24,141 bases of DNA, from NCBI GenBank assembly GCA_934454585.1, contig CAKSFP010000035.1:1-24141 (forward strand). Direction: 5' to 3'. Below are positions 1 through 7,968 of the stretch, piece after piece (within the stretch, counting starts at the first letter, position 1; the number at the start of each line of letters is the position of its first letter). Under the pieces are notes generated by a model. The model was not told the DNA's origin, did not search any database, and was given only the letters and a program-made list of their open reading frames with translations. Both the position numbers and the translations under genes were made by a program. Source of the stretch: an uncultured Clostridia bacterium (GTDB taxonomy: Bacteria; Bacillota; Clostridia; UMGS1810).

Positions 1-124
1 TATTTATAATACCACAAACAAAAACAGATGTCAAGGGTTTTTCGACTTTTTTTCAAAATTTTTTTCAGCCTTTTTCAGTGCCGCTAAATGTTGTGGTCAT
101 TTTGCAATTTGAATACCATATATA

Positions 125-1420
125 TCATTTCCTCGCTCCCTCCGCAAGCATGGTTTTTGCCATTATGGCGTATCCGCGCACAGAGTCATTTACAAAAACA
201 TGGGTAACCGCACCGACAAGATATCCATCCTGCATTATCGGCGAACCGCTCATTCCTTGAACAATACCCCCTGTTGCTGCAATAAGGCCTTTATCGGTGA
301 TGTGTATGACCATCCCTTTGGAATTGTTTTCATTCATATACATTATTTTTTCTATCTCTATTTCGAACTCTTTTGCTCCGTCCGAATCCACAGTGCAAAT
401 AAGCGTGGCAGCACCCTCGTGAATCTGTGACGCATCGGCAACCGGCACCGCTTTTGATGCATCGATCTGCACACCGTCCGCAGATGCAAATATGCCGCAT
501 GCGGTGTTCGAGCGGATTTTTCCGACTGAACCGCCGGAAAACATGCCGTGAATCTCACCGGGAGTTCCGCGCTTACCCTTGACAACGCTGAGCACTCGCG
601 CACTCTCCATGCTCCCGCTGCCGGCCGGGAAGATCTTATCCGTTTCCGAATCTGTGATGCCATGCCCCAGTGCAGCCAGAGTGCCGTCCGACGGGCAATA
701 ATATGTCAGAGTGCCAATGCCGGCCATGCTGTCGCGAACCACAAGACCTATCTTATAACCACCGCCGTCGGCATCTATCCGCGGCGATACTTCTGCACAA
801 TACATCTTATCTCCGCGCACTATCTCAATCATTACCTCATTGCCGCCGCTCTTGTCGATTTCTTTTACAAATTCGCTTATGCTTGTCACGCGAACCCCGT
901 TCACGGACGATATCACATCACCCTTTTTGTAAGGAATCTGCTCTGCGGGGCAGGTGAGGGCACCGCCCTTTGTGCGAAAACTGCCGTTTTTTACAATTAC
1001 AGGTCCGCCGGAGAACACTTTTATGCCGATTATGTCTCCGCACGGCACCACATACGATTTACTCACTATATTCACCGTCACTGTTTTGACATCAAGTGCC
1101 CCGGCAAAGCGAATATCCGCATCAAATACACAACCGGCCGCAGCCACCGTGCCATCGGGCGCAAGAACGCCGTCGTGATTTGTCCTTGCACTCATGGAAA
1201 ACAAATTTGAAAATATACCGAATCTGTCAAATTTGTATTTTTCTCCCTCAACTACGAATATTTCATCAGGAACGGAGCACCATATATAACCGATACGGCC
1301 AGCGCACACCGCCGTTAAAAGCGCAAAAAATAAAACCGCTGCGCATATGATTTTTTTCTTGCTTTTTTCATAATCTTTAGCTTTCTCATTTATTTTTTCG
1401 GCAAATCCCCGGTTTTTCAT
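125..1420 (-). CDS. spoIVB: SpoIVB-type sporulation serine peptidase (S55)
   Basis: 431 aa. In endospore formers SpoIVB is secreted from the forespore into the intermembrane space, where it triggers processing of pro-SigmaK. Visible: a single N-terminal membrane segment at about residues 23-41 after a Lys-rich cytoplasmic start; a PDZ-like region at about 125-215; and the S55 peptidase domain from about 230. The catalytic triad can be placed as His253 (LGHGI), Asp376 (HITD) and Ser391 (GMSGSP), with the same 15-residue Asp-to-Ser spacing I recall for the B. subtilis protein. The C-terminal stretch AVTHVFVNDSVRGYAI is also family-typical. The ATG is preceded by AAAGGGGAG at good distance. Length fits the family (about 425-440). 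The gene is divergent from the deacetylase at 1683. No clear SigF/SigG promoter could be picked out upstream. In many Bacillota spo0A follows spoIVB; here that side lies outside the window. Confidence 0.95.
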   Translation of the reverse strand: MKNRGFAEKINEKAKDYEKSKKKIICAAVLFFALLTAVCAGRIGYIWCSVPDEIFVVEGEKYKFDRFGIFSNLFSMSARTNHDGVLAPDGTVAAAGCVFDADIRFAGALDVKTVTVNIVSKSYVVPCGDIIGIKVFSGGPVIVKNGSFRTKGGALTCPAEQIPYKKGDVISSVNGVRVTSISEFVKEIDKSGGNEVMIEIVRGDKMYCAEVSPRIDADGGGYKIGLVVRDSMAGIGTLTYYCPSDGTLAALGHGITDSETDKIFPAGSGSMESARVLSVVKGKRGTPGEIHGMFSGGSVGKIRSNTACGIFASADGVQIDASKAVPVADASQIHEGAATLICTVDSDGAKEFEIEIEKIMYMNENNSKGMVIHITDKGLIAATGGIVQGMSGSPIMQDGYLVGAVTHVFVNDSVRGYAIMAKTMLAEGARK

Positions 1421-1535
1421 AATTTTTCTCCCCTTTTTCCAATCGTATCTTCTCTGATTTTCTGCTGAATTTAACTTAACCGCTTTGAGATTTTATTATC
1501 CTTGAAAAAATTTATAAAAACAACAAAATTTAATC

Positions 1536-1564
1536 TTGATATTTGCGCCGTTAACAGATATAAT
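1536..1564 (+). promoter_or_regulatory. SigA-type promoter for the polysaccharide deacetylase
   Basis: TTGATA at 1536-1541 and TATAAT at 1559-1564 with a 17-bp spacer, a near-consensus housekeeping promoter. Expected start of transcription is about 1571, giving a leader of about 110 nt before the ATG at 1683. Inferred from sequence only. Confidence 0.75.
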
Positions 1565-1579
1565 AGAATTGGAGCAATT

Positions 1580-1647
1580 AAAACATTTTTAATGTTTTTT
1601 ACGCTTCATCAAAACAGCAAATAAAACTTTTCGCCGAGCAAGGCGAA
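1580..1647 (+). promoter_or_regulatory. Two small hairpins in the deacetylase leader
   Basis: An A/T-only hairpin (AAAACATT, loop TTT, AATGTTTT, 1580-1598) followed by two further Ts lies just after the predicted transcript start. A second hairpin (TTCGCC, loop GAGCAA, GGCGAA, 1630-1647) follows it, before the ribosome site GGAGGAG at 1671-1677. The first looks like a weak terminator or attenuator. No known riboswitch class is recognised. Confidence 0.3.
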
Positions 1648-1682
1648 TAAATCATAAACAAACAGGAACAGGAGGAGAAAGC

Positions 1683-3536
1683 ATGGCTATGTTTAAGTCT
1701 AAAAAAACATACATAAAGCGGTATGCCGCCAAAAGCGCCGACAGGAAGATTACCTTCTCGCCGAGCGTTAAGTCGAGCTTTAATTCCGTATCCGCACCGC
1801 AAAGCAGCAAGACTCAGCCGAGCACTGCACCGCATAAAGAAGCCGAAACCAAATCACACGATTTTCGCCCGGCATTCGCTGACAAGGGAGCGGATCACAA
1901 AAACATATATAATGTAGGAAACGAAAACAGAGAAAAAAGTTTCGTGTCACACGGCACAGTGATAACCGGGGCAGGCATCCCCCGTCCCGAGCCCATAGAC
2001 AAACCCGACCTTTCGGGAGTGAGGGCAGAGGCAAATGTTCGCCCCGTGACAGAGCCGGGTGAGCCTATTTTCCCGAAGGAAGTGAGAACGCCGGAGACAA
2101 AGGAACCGGTTTTGCAAAAGAGCTCCAAAGCGCAATCGGAATATCATTTTTACGATACAATAAAGGAAATCAAGGCAACACAAGCTGCTCAAAAAGCGCA
2201 CAAGAACTCAATTTCTCCGCAGCCGGAGGAATCTGAAAAACCAAGCGACAATCCGAAATTTGAAACGGCACAAGAAAAAGAACCGGCCCCAAAAAGCACT
2301 GATGCCGAACCAATCCTTGATGTGCACGGAATTATGTCCGAAATACCGAAAAGGGATGACCCGTTTGAAAATCTGCCCGAGGGTGTTGTGAGAATAGACG
2401 ACGAAACACCGAATCGCGTTGAAAAAGGCGAAAAAGACGAAAAAAATGTTCAAACGGCAAAAACAACCGAAAGCGTAAAAGAAGAAAAAAACGAGAAAAA
2501 CGAGAAAAACGAAAAAATCAAACATCCGAAAAAGGCAGAAGAACAGGGAAGCCGAGATGTTTCCAAAAAGCCGGCAATTGCCGAAAAACCAAGGAAATCA
2601 AAGGCGCCCAAGCGATCGCGCAACGGTTCAAAATCGGCCGGCAAAGTATTCCTCACAGCTGTGAAGGTTGTACTGCTGATTGCCATTGTGGGCGGATGCG
2701 GATTTTACGGCTACCGTTTCTACACGGATCAAATAGCACAGAGGCAGGCTCTCGACAGAGCGCTTGCTATAAACTATGCACCGGAGGACTACATCTTGCC
2801 CGAGACTCCGCAGGCCATTGCGGACACAAATGCCCGGGCGAGAGATGCCGCATATAAAGAAGCAATGAAACACGCTTATGTGCCGGGAAGGGGAGAGGTG
2901 CCAAATCTTTTCAAATACGACTATGTAAAAACATGTTACCTCACATTTGACGACGGCCCGAGCGGCACCGTGACGGAAAGTATACTCGACACACTGAAAA
3001 AGTATGATGTAAAGGCAACATTTTTCCTGGTGGGAAAAAACGCACAGAGCTATCCTGACCTGGTAAAGAGGATGTACAACGAGGGTCACTCCCTCGGAAA
3101 TCATTCATACTCGCACGACTATGGCTACATGTATTCCGGTGACCCGGAGTTTGACGAGGAAATGAACAGATGCAAAAACACCATTGATAATATAATCGGC
3201 ACTAAATACAACAATTTGCTGTTCCGATTCCCCGGCGGTTCATTTGAGGTGTACAAAAGTTTTTACATCTACAACATTCAGTCAGAGGGTTATCAGTATG
3301 TTGACTGGACGGCACTCACCGGCGATGCGGAGACACAGAATCCCGACAAGGATTATATAATGAACAGCCTGAAACAGAGCACTAACGACGGCACAAAAGA
3401 GGACATAGTGGTGCTGATGCATGATGCCGGTGCAAAGCAGATAACGGCGGACACACTGCCGGATGTGATAGAATATCTGAAATCGAAAAACTATGTGTTC
3501 AAGCCGATATACAACTCAAATTACAAAGCGGAGTAA
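1683..3536 (+). CDS. Membrane-anchored polysaccharide deacetylase (NodB domain, CE4)
   Basis: 617 aa. CE4 enzymes remove N- or O-acetyl groups from peptidoglycan or other surface glycans in a metal-dependent reaction. Order: residues 1-312, Lys/Glu/Pro-rich, low complexity and probably disordered, with a short EKN repeat near 260-269; membrane segment at about 313-337; linker; then the NodB domain from about 405. The CE4 motifs are present: TFDDGPS at 411-417 (base Asp413, metal ligand Asp414), HSYSH at 464-468 (metal ligands His464 and His468), RFPGG at 505-509, DW at 531-532, and LMHD at 568-571 (His570). The topology implies a cytoplasmic tail of about 310 residues and an extracellular catalytic domain. 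ATG chosen for GGAGGAG 5 nt upstream. Substrate (peptidoglycan GlcNAc or MurNAc, or another polymer) cannot be told from sequence. No clear terminator follows. Confidence 0.93.
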   Translation: MAMFKSKKTYIKRYAAKSADRKITFSPSVKSSFNSVSAPQSSKTQPSTAPHKEAETKSHDFRPAFADKGADHKNIYNVGNENREKSFVSHGTVITGAGIPRPEPIDKPDLSGVRAEANVRPVTEPGEPIFPKEVRTPETKEPVLQKSSKAQSEYHFYDTIKEIKATQAAQKAHKNSISPQPEESEKPSDNPKFETAQEKEPAPKSTDAEPILDVHGIMSEIPKRDDPFENLPEGVVRIDDETPNRVEKGEKDEKNVQTAKTTESVKEEKNEKNEKNEKIKHPKKAEEQGSRDVSKKPAIAEKPRKSKAPKRSRNGSKSAGKVFLTAVKVVLLIAIVGGCGFYGYRFYTDQIAQRQALDRALAINYAPEDYILPETPQAIADTNARARDAAYKEAMKHAYVPGRGEVPNLFKYDYVKTCYLTFDDGPSGTVTESILDTLKKYDVKATFFLVGKNAQSYPDLVKRMYNEGHSLGNHSYSHDYGYMYSGDPEFDEEMNRCKNTIDNIIGTKYNNLLFRFPGGSFEVYKSFYIYNIQSEGYQYVDWTALTGDAETQNPDKDYIMNSLKQSTNDGTKEDIVVLMHDAGAKQITADTLPDVIEYLKSKNYVFKPIYNSNYKAE

Positions 3537-3665
3537 ATCGTTCCGAAGTATTTGTCATTAATCTTGTATTCAAATCGCAGGAAATTACCGCTTATGCGAA
3601 GTAAACCGACTGCAGCAGTGCGTGCGGGAATATAATATGTCGCCTCAAGCCGGCAGATGATTTAA

Positions 3666-3694
3666 GCATTTCCGTGCGCAAATGCGCATATAAT
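3666..3694 (+). promoter_or_regulatory. Probable glg operon promoter (SigA or SigE-like)
   Basis: A TATAAT box lies at 3689-3694, within CATATAAT at 3687-3694. No good TTGACA sits 16-18 bp upstream. Read as a SigE-type site, CATATAAT resembles the -10 CATACAnT, and GCATTT at 3666-3671 resembles the -35 at a 15-bp spacing. A perfect inverted repeat TGCGCA-AA-TGCGCA (3675-3688) abuts the -10 and may bind a regulator. The established B. subtilis glgBCDAP operon is SigE-dependent, which makes the SigE reading attractive but unproven. Confidence 0.45.
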
Positions 3695-3730
3695 TAATAT
3701 GATGTTGTTTTTTTGAAGGGTGGTCAGTAA

Positions 3731-5608
3731 ATGCAAAAGACAGAGATAATCAAAATGACGGACAGTTTTCTGTCCGGCAGCTCCGTGAACGCCTTTGAGC
3801 TGTTGGGCTGCCATCCGCAAGGCAAAGGATATGTTTTCCGAGTGTGGGCACCGAATGCACAGGCGGTATCCGTTACGGGAGACTTTAACGACTGGGACAA
3901 GTCTGCCTGCCCCATGAGCCGCATATACGGCGGCATATGGGAGGCATATGTCAAAAACGCAAAGCAGTATGACAACTACAAATACTGCATCCTCACCCAA
4001 AGGGGCGAACGCAAAATGAAAAGCGACCCCTACGGATTTCATATGTGCACACGCCCCGAGAATGCCTCAAAGGTGTATGACATAAGCGGCTACAAGTGGA
4101 CGGACAGCGAGTATATCGAAAAGCGAAAATCGAACAAGCCGTTGGAAAATCCGATGAATATATATGAAGTGCACCTCGGTTCTTGGCGAAAGCACGCCGA
4201 CGACAACTATTTTGACTATGTGTCACTGGCAAAACAGCTCGTGCCATATGTCAAGAAGATGGGGTACACCCACATCGAGATAATGCCTGTGTCGGAATAT
4301 CCGTACGATCCGTCATGGGGATATCAGGTGACCGGATACTACGCCCCCACTTCACGCTACGGCACTCCGGCGGATTTTGCAAAGTTTGTGGATATATGTC
4401 ACAAAAGCGGCATAGGCGTCATTCTGGACTGGGTGGGAGCACACTTTCCAAAAGACGAAAACGGACTTATGGAATTTGACGGCGGTTTCTGCTATGAATA
4501 TTCCGATCCGCTCAAAAACGAGCACCCGGACTGGAACACAAGGATATTTGACTACGGCAGAAACGAGGTTCTCTCGTTCCTTATATCAAATGTGATATTC
4601 TGGCAGAAAATTTATCACATAGACGGCATACGAGTCGACGCTGTGGCATCCATGCTCTATCTCGACTACGGCAAGCGTGACGGCGGCTGGCGTGCCAACA
4701 AATACGGCGGCAACTACAACCTGGAAGCAATAGAGTTTCTAAAAAAACTCAATACCGCCGCATTCAACTTCAATCCCTCGGCAATAATGGTTGCCGAGGA
4801 ATCAACGGCTTTCCCCATGATCACCAAACCGCCATACGACGGCGGACTCGGATTTAACTTCAAGTGGAACATGGGATGGATGAATGATATGCTCGGATAT
4901 ATGTCGGCAGATCCGCTGTTCCGCAAGGGCAGACACAATAACCTGACATTCTCGCTGACATACGCTTTTTCGGAGAATTACATTCTGCCGCTGTCACACG
5001 ACGAAGTGGTGCACGGCAAGTGCTCGCTCATAGGCAAGATGCCCGGAGAATATGAGGAAAAGTTTGCAAATCTGCGTGCATTTTACGGATATATGATGGC
5101 GCACCCTGGCAAAAAACTGCTCTTTATGGGCGGAGAATTTGCACAATTCATAGAATGGAATTATGCCCAGGAGCTGGACTGGTTCCTGCTTGAGTACGAT
5201 CTACACAAAAAGATGCAGACATATGTGAAAGATCTGAACAAATTTTACTTAACCCACGCCCAACTGTGGGAAAATGATTCCGACTGGAACGGCTTTCAGT
5301 GGATTGTGCCGGACGACAGCGCACAGAGTGTGGCGGCATTTATCCGCCGCGACAAGTCGGGCGGATATCTGATAGCTGTATCCAACTTCTGTCCGGTCAC
5401 ACGCACGGGCTACAAAATAGGCGTGCCGGATAAAGGCACATACAAATGCGTGTTTACAAGCGACAAGGCAGCATACGGCGGCGCAACGCCCAGACTCGGC
5501 AGAGCCAAAGCAAAGCGCACACCGATGCACGGCTTCGAACAAAGCATAGAGATTACAATACCTGCAATGTCAACAAGTTTCTACATTTTGGACGGTAACA
5601 GAAAATAA
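3731..5608 (+). CDS. glgB: 1,4-alpha-glucan branching enzyme
   Basis: 625 aa, cytosolic, GH13 family. It transfers alpha-1,4 glucan segments to C6 positions to make alpha-1,6 branches in glycogen. N-terminal CBM48 at about 20-105 (VWAPNAQAVSVTGDFNDWD). GH13 barrel from about 135 (MNIYEVHLGSW), then a C-terminal all-beta domain after about 515. Catalytic residues by motif: nucleophile Asp293 (GIRVDAV), acid/base Glu346 (VAEEST), and transition-state Asp414 (SHDEVVHGK). It is shorter than the enterobacterial enzyme (about 730) because the extra N-terminal domain is absent, normal for Bacillota. The usual DWVPAHFP motif reads DWVGAHFP (233 onward). Ribosome site AAGGGTGG is 8 nt before the ATG. 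First gene of the glg operon, 24 bp before glgC. Confidence 0.96.
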   Translation: MQKTEIIKMTDSFLSGSSVNAFELLGCHPQGKGYVFRVWAPNAQAVSVTGDFNDWDKSACPMSRIYGGIWEAYVKNAKQYDNYKYCILTQRGERKMKSDPYGFHMCTRPENASKVYDISGYKWTDSEYIEKRKSNKPLENPMNIYEVHLGSWRKHADDNYFDYVSLAKQLVPYVKKMGYTHIEIMPVSEYPYDPSWGYQVTGYYAPTSRYGTPADFAKFVDICHKSGIGVILDWVGAHFPKDENGLMEFDGGFCYEYSDPLKNEHPDWNTRIFDYGRNEVLSFLISNVIFWQKIYHIDGIRVDAVASMLYLDYGKRDGGWRANKYGGNYNLEAIEFLKKLNTAAFNFNPSAIMVAEESTAFPMITKPPYDGGLGFNFKWNMGWMNDMLGYMSADPLFRKGRHNNLTFSLTYAFSENYILPLSHDEVVHGKCSLIGKMPGEYEEKFANLRAFYGYMMAHPGKKLLFMGGEFAQFIEWNYAQELDWFLLEYDLHKKMQTYVKDLNKFYLTHAQLWENDSDWNGFQWIVPDDSAQSVAAFIRRDKSGGYLIAVSNFCPVTRTGYKIGVPDKGTYKCVFTSDKAAYGGATPRLGRAKAKRTPMHGFEQSIEITIPAMSTSFYILDGNRK

Positions 5609-5632
5609 AGAAACACAAGGAGGTTTTGTTTT

Positions 5633-6805
5633 ATGTATAAGATGCAAAAAGAATGTATTGCAATGCTCCTGGCGGGCGGTCAGGGGAGCAGACTGAAAGT
5701 TTTGACCGAGAACACGGCTAAACCGGCGGTTCCGTTCGGCGGCAAATACCGCATTATCGATTTTCCGCTGTCTAACTGCGTAAAATCGGACATAGATACT
5801 GTCGGAATAATGACCCAATATCAGCCGCTGGAGCTTAACGCATACATCGGCAACGGCGCTCCGTGGGGACTCAGCCGCAATTTCGGCGGTGTGCATATTC
5901 TTCCCCCGTACGCCAAGAGCGACAACAGCGAATGGTACAAAGGTACCGCAAATGCAATCTATCAGAACATAAGCTTCATCGACATGTATAACCCAAAATA
6001 TGTTCTCGTTCTCTCGGGAGATCACATCTATAAAGCAGATTATTCCGAGATGCTCTCTTTCCACAAGGAGAAAAACGCCGAGTGCACCATAGCCGTGCTT
6101 GATGTGCCGCTTGATGAAGCGTCGCGATTCGGCATAATGAACACCAGAGACGACGACTCCATTTATGAATTTGAAGAAAAACCGGCTCATCCCAAAAGCA
6201 CCAAAGCATCCATGGGCGTGTATCTGTTCACATGGGAAGTTCTGCGCAAGTACCTTGTCGAGGACGAGGCAAACCCCGATTCGTCAAACGACTTCGGAAA
6301 GGATCTCATCCCGAAAATGCTCTCGGACGGCAGAGCAATGTTTGCCTATCCGTTCAAAGGATACTGGAAAGATGTCGGCACAATCCGCAGCCTGTGGGAA
6401 GCAAATATGGATTTGCTTGATCCCGATGTTCCGCTTGAACTCAAGGACCCCGATTTTAAGATATATGCGCGAAACTACGCAAAACCGGCAACCTTTGTTT
6501 CGTCCACCGCAGAGACGGACAACTCCCTCGTAGCCGAGGGCTGCACAATCCGCGGCAAGGTCGACAACTCCGTCATTTCAACCGGCTGTACAATAGGCGA
6601 GGGCGCAGTGGTTCGCCACAGCGTAATTATGCCGGATGTAACGGTGAAAGACGGCGCAGTAATAGAATATGCCATAATCGGCGAGGATTGCATCATCGGT
6701 GCGGGCGCCAGGGTCGGCAGCCCGTGCAGCGGCGACGACTCCGGCAAAGAGATTTGCGTTGTGGGCAAAGGCAGAGAAATTTCAGACGGAAAAGTTATAG
6801 AATAA
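5633..6805 (+). CDS. glgC: Glucose-1-phosphate adenylyltransferase, catalytic subunit
   Basis: 390 aa. It makes ADP-glucose and pyrophosphate from glucose-1-phosphate and ATP, the committed step of bacterial glycogen synthesis. The nucleotidyltransferase signature GGQGSRL is at 15-21, PAVPFGGKYRIIDFPLSN at 31-48, the metal/sugar motif GDHIYKADY at 129-137 and EEKP at 181-184. From about 290 the hexapeptide-like turns form a left-handed beta-helix, the usual allosteric and oligomerisation domain. Ribosome site AAGGAGG (5617-5623) is 9 nt from the ATG. The stop is 14 bp before the glgD start. In Bacillota GlgC acts with GlgD as a heterotetramer; the adjacency supports that here. Confidence 0.97.
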   Translation: MYKMQKECIAMLLAGGQGSRLKVLTENTAKPAVPFGGKYRIIDFPLSNCVKSDIDTVGIMTQYQPLELNAYIGNGAPWGLSRNFGGVHILPPYAKSDNSEWYKGTANAIYQNISFIDMYNPKYVLVLSGDHIYKADYSEMLSFHKEKNAECTIAVLDVPLDEASRFGIMNTRDDDSIYEFEEKPAHPKSTKASMGVYLFTWEVLRKYLVEDEANPDSSNDFGKDLIPKMLSDGRAMFAYPFKGYWKDVGTIRSLWEANMDLLDPDVPLELKDPDFKIYARNYAKPATFVSSTAETDNSLVAEGCTIRGKVDNSVISTGCTIGEGAVVRHSVIMPDVTVKDGAVIEYAIIGEDCIIGAGARVGSPCSGDDSGKEICVVGKGREISDGKVIE

Positions 6806-6819
6806 GAGGTGCGGCTATT

Positions 6820-7938
6820 ATGAAAATGAGCGGAATAATTTTTTCAAACATCTATGATTCTACAATGGGTGAGCTGACAGCCCACCGAACCATGGCATCT
6901 GTGCCCTTTGGAGGCAGATACCGCTTTGTGGACTTTGTTTTGTCAAATATGGTCAACTCAAACATAAATCACATAGGCATCATCACAAAATACAATTACC
7001 AGTCACTCATGGATCACATCGGCTCGGGAGTCGAGTGGGATCTGGGCGGAAAAAATTCAAATCTGTACATTCTGCCGCCGTTCGGCACGGGCGTGACCAA
7101 CGTGTACCGCGGCAACCTGGAAGCTCTCAGCAATGCAGTCACATTTCTTAATGCCACAAAACCGGACTATGTGCTCATGTGCGATGCAACCGTCATCTGC
7201 AGCATAGACTATGAACTGGCGCTTAAGTCACACATAGATTCGGGCGCAGATGTTACAGTCATTGCCAACGACAAGATAGATTCCTACGAATGCGGCGACA
7301 GCGACTTTGTCGTAAATGCGGACGAAAACGGCACAGTCACTGACCTTGCCATAGGCTATATGCTCGACGGAAAACCGCTTGTGGGCATGGGTATGTTCAT
7401 TATCGGGCGCAAGGCGCTCATAAACATAATCAACAACTATGTGTCGCGCGGCAGATACAGTTTTGAAAAAGACTATCTGCTCACCAGATTCAACGATGAT
7501 TCCATAAAGATAAACGCCTACAAATTTGGCGGAGCGGTTCTGCGAAATCACAATACCGTGGCGTATTTTAAGAACAACTTCAAGCTGATGGATGAAAGTA
7601 TCCGCAAGGATATATTCAAGCCGGACGCACCCATCCATACCAAGGTGCGCGATGAGGCGCCGTCATACTACCACGACGGCAGCAGCGTCAGCAATGCCCT
7701 TGTGGCAGATGGTTGCAATATCCACGGCAAGGTAGAAAACTCCATTCTTTTCCGCGATGTGGTTGTGGAAAAGGGCGCTATCGTGCGCAACTCCATAGTC
7801 ATGCAGGGCTCTCGCATAGGCGCAGGCGCAACCATAGACTATGCCATCATAGACAAAAATGTAACCATCTCCCCCTCGGCAATTCTCAAGGGTGCGTCAA
7901 GCGTGCCGGTGGTTGTCCGCAAGGGCGAGACGGTGTGA
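6820..7938 (+). CDS. glgD: GlgD, regulatory paralogue of glucose-1-phosphate adenylyltransferase
   Basis: 372 aa. GlgD is a GlgC paralogue that raises GlgC activity in a GlgC/GlgD complex and is mostly inactive alone. It keeps the fold (VPFGGRYRFVDFVLSN at 28-43, C-terminal left-handed helix from about 290) but has lost the catalytic signatures. There is no GGxGxRL at the N terminus, GDHIYKADY is replaced by CDATVICSIDY at 121-131, and the EEKP motif is missing. The start at 6820 (MKMSGIIFSN) is chosen because GAGGTG at 6806-6811 lies 8 nt upstream. The frame stays open to 6688, but that longer reading would lie inside the end of glgC and gives an Arg-rich non-homologous stretch. Stop is followed by glgA after 30 bp. 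Confidence 0.95.
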   Translation: MKMSGIIFSNIYDSTMGELTAHRTMASVPFGGRYRFVDFVLSNMVNSNINHIGIITKYNYQSLMDHIGSGVEWDLGGKNSNLYILPPFGTGVTNVYRGNLEALSNAVTFLNATKPDYVLMCDATVICSIDYELALKSHIDSGADVTVIANDKIDSYECGDSDFVVNADENGTVTDLAIGYMLDGKPLVGMGMFIIGRKALINIINNYVSRGRYSFEKDYLLTRFNDDSIKINAYKFGGAVLRNHNTVAYFKNNFKLMDESIRKDIFKPDAPIHTKVRDEAPSYYHDGSSVSNALVADGCNIHGKVENSILFRDVVVEKGAIVRNSIVMQGSRIGAGATIDYAIIDKNVTISPSAILKGASSVPVVVRKGETV

Positions 7939-7968
7939 CACAAATTCAATTTGAAAGGTATGAAACCA

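Noticed and set aside
548..1210. 220-codon plus-strand frame opposite spoIVB
   Set aside because: Shadow of spoIVB, whose triad and length are intact. No ribosome site or domain is seen.
3631..3636. Second TATAAT upstream of glgB
   Set aside because: No acceptable -35 lies 16-18 bp upstream and it is farther from the gene than the box at 3689. Kept only as a minor alternative.
6688..6819. N-terminal extension of glgD into glgC
   Set aside because: The added 44 residues are Arg/Gln-rich and are an out-of-frame reading of the end of glgC. A good ribosome site supports the ATG at 6820.
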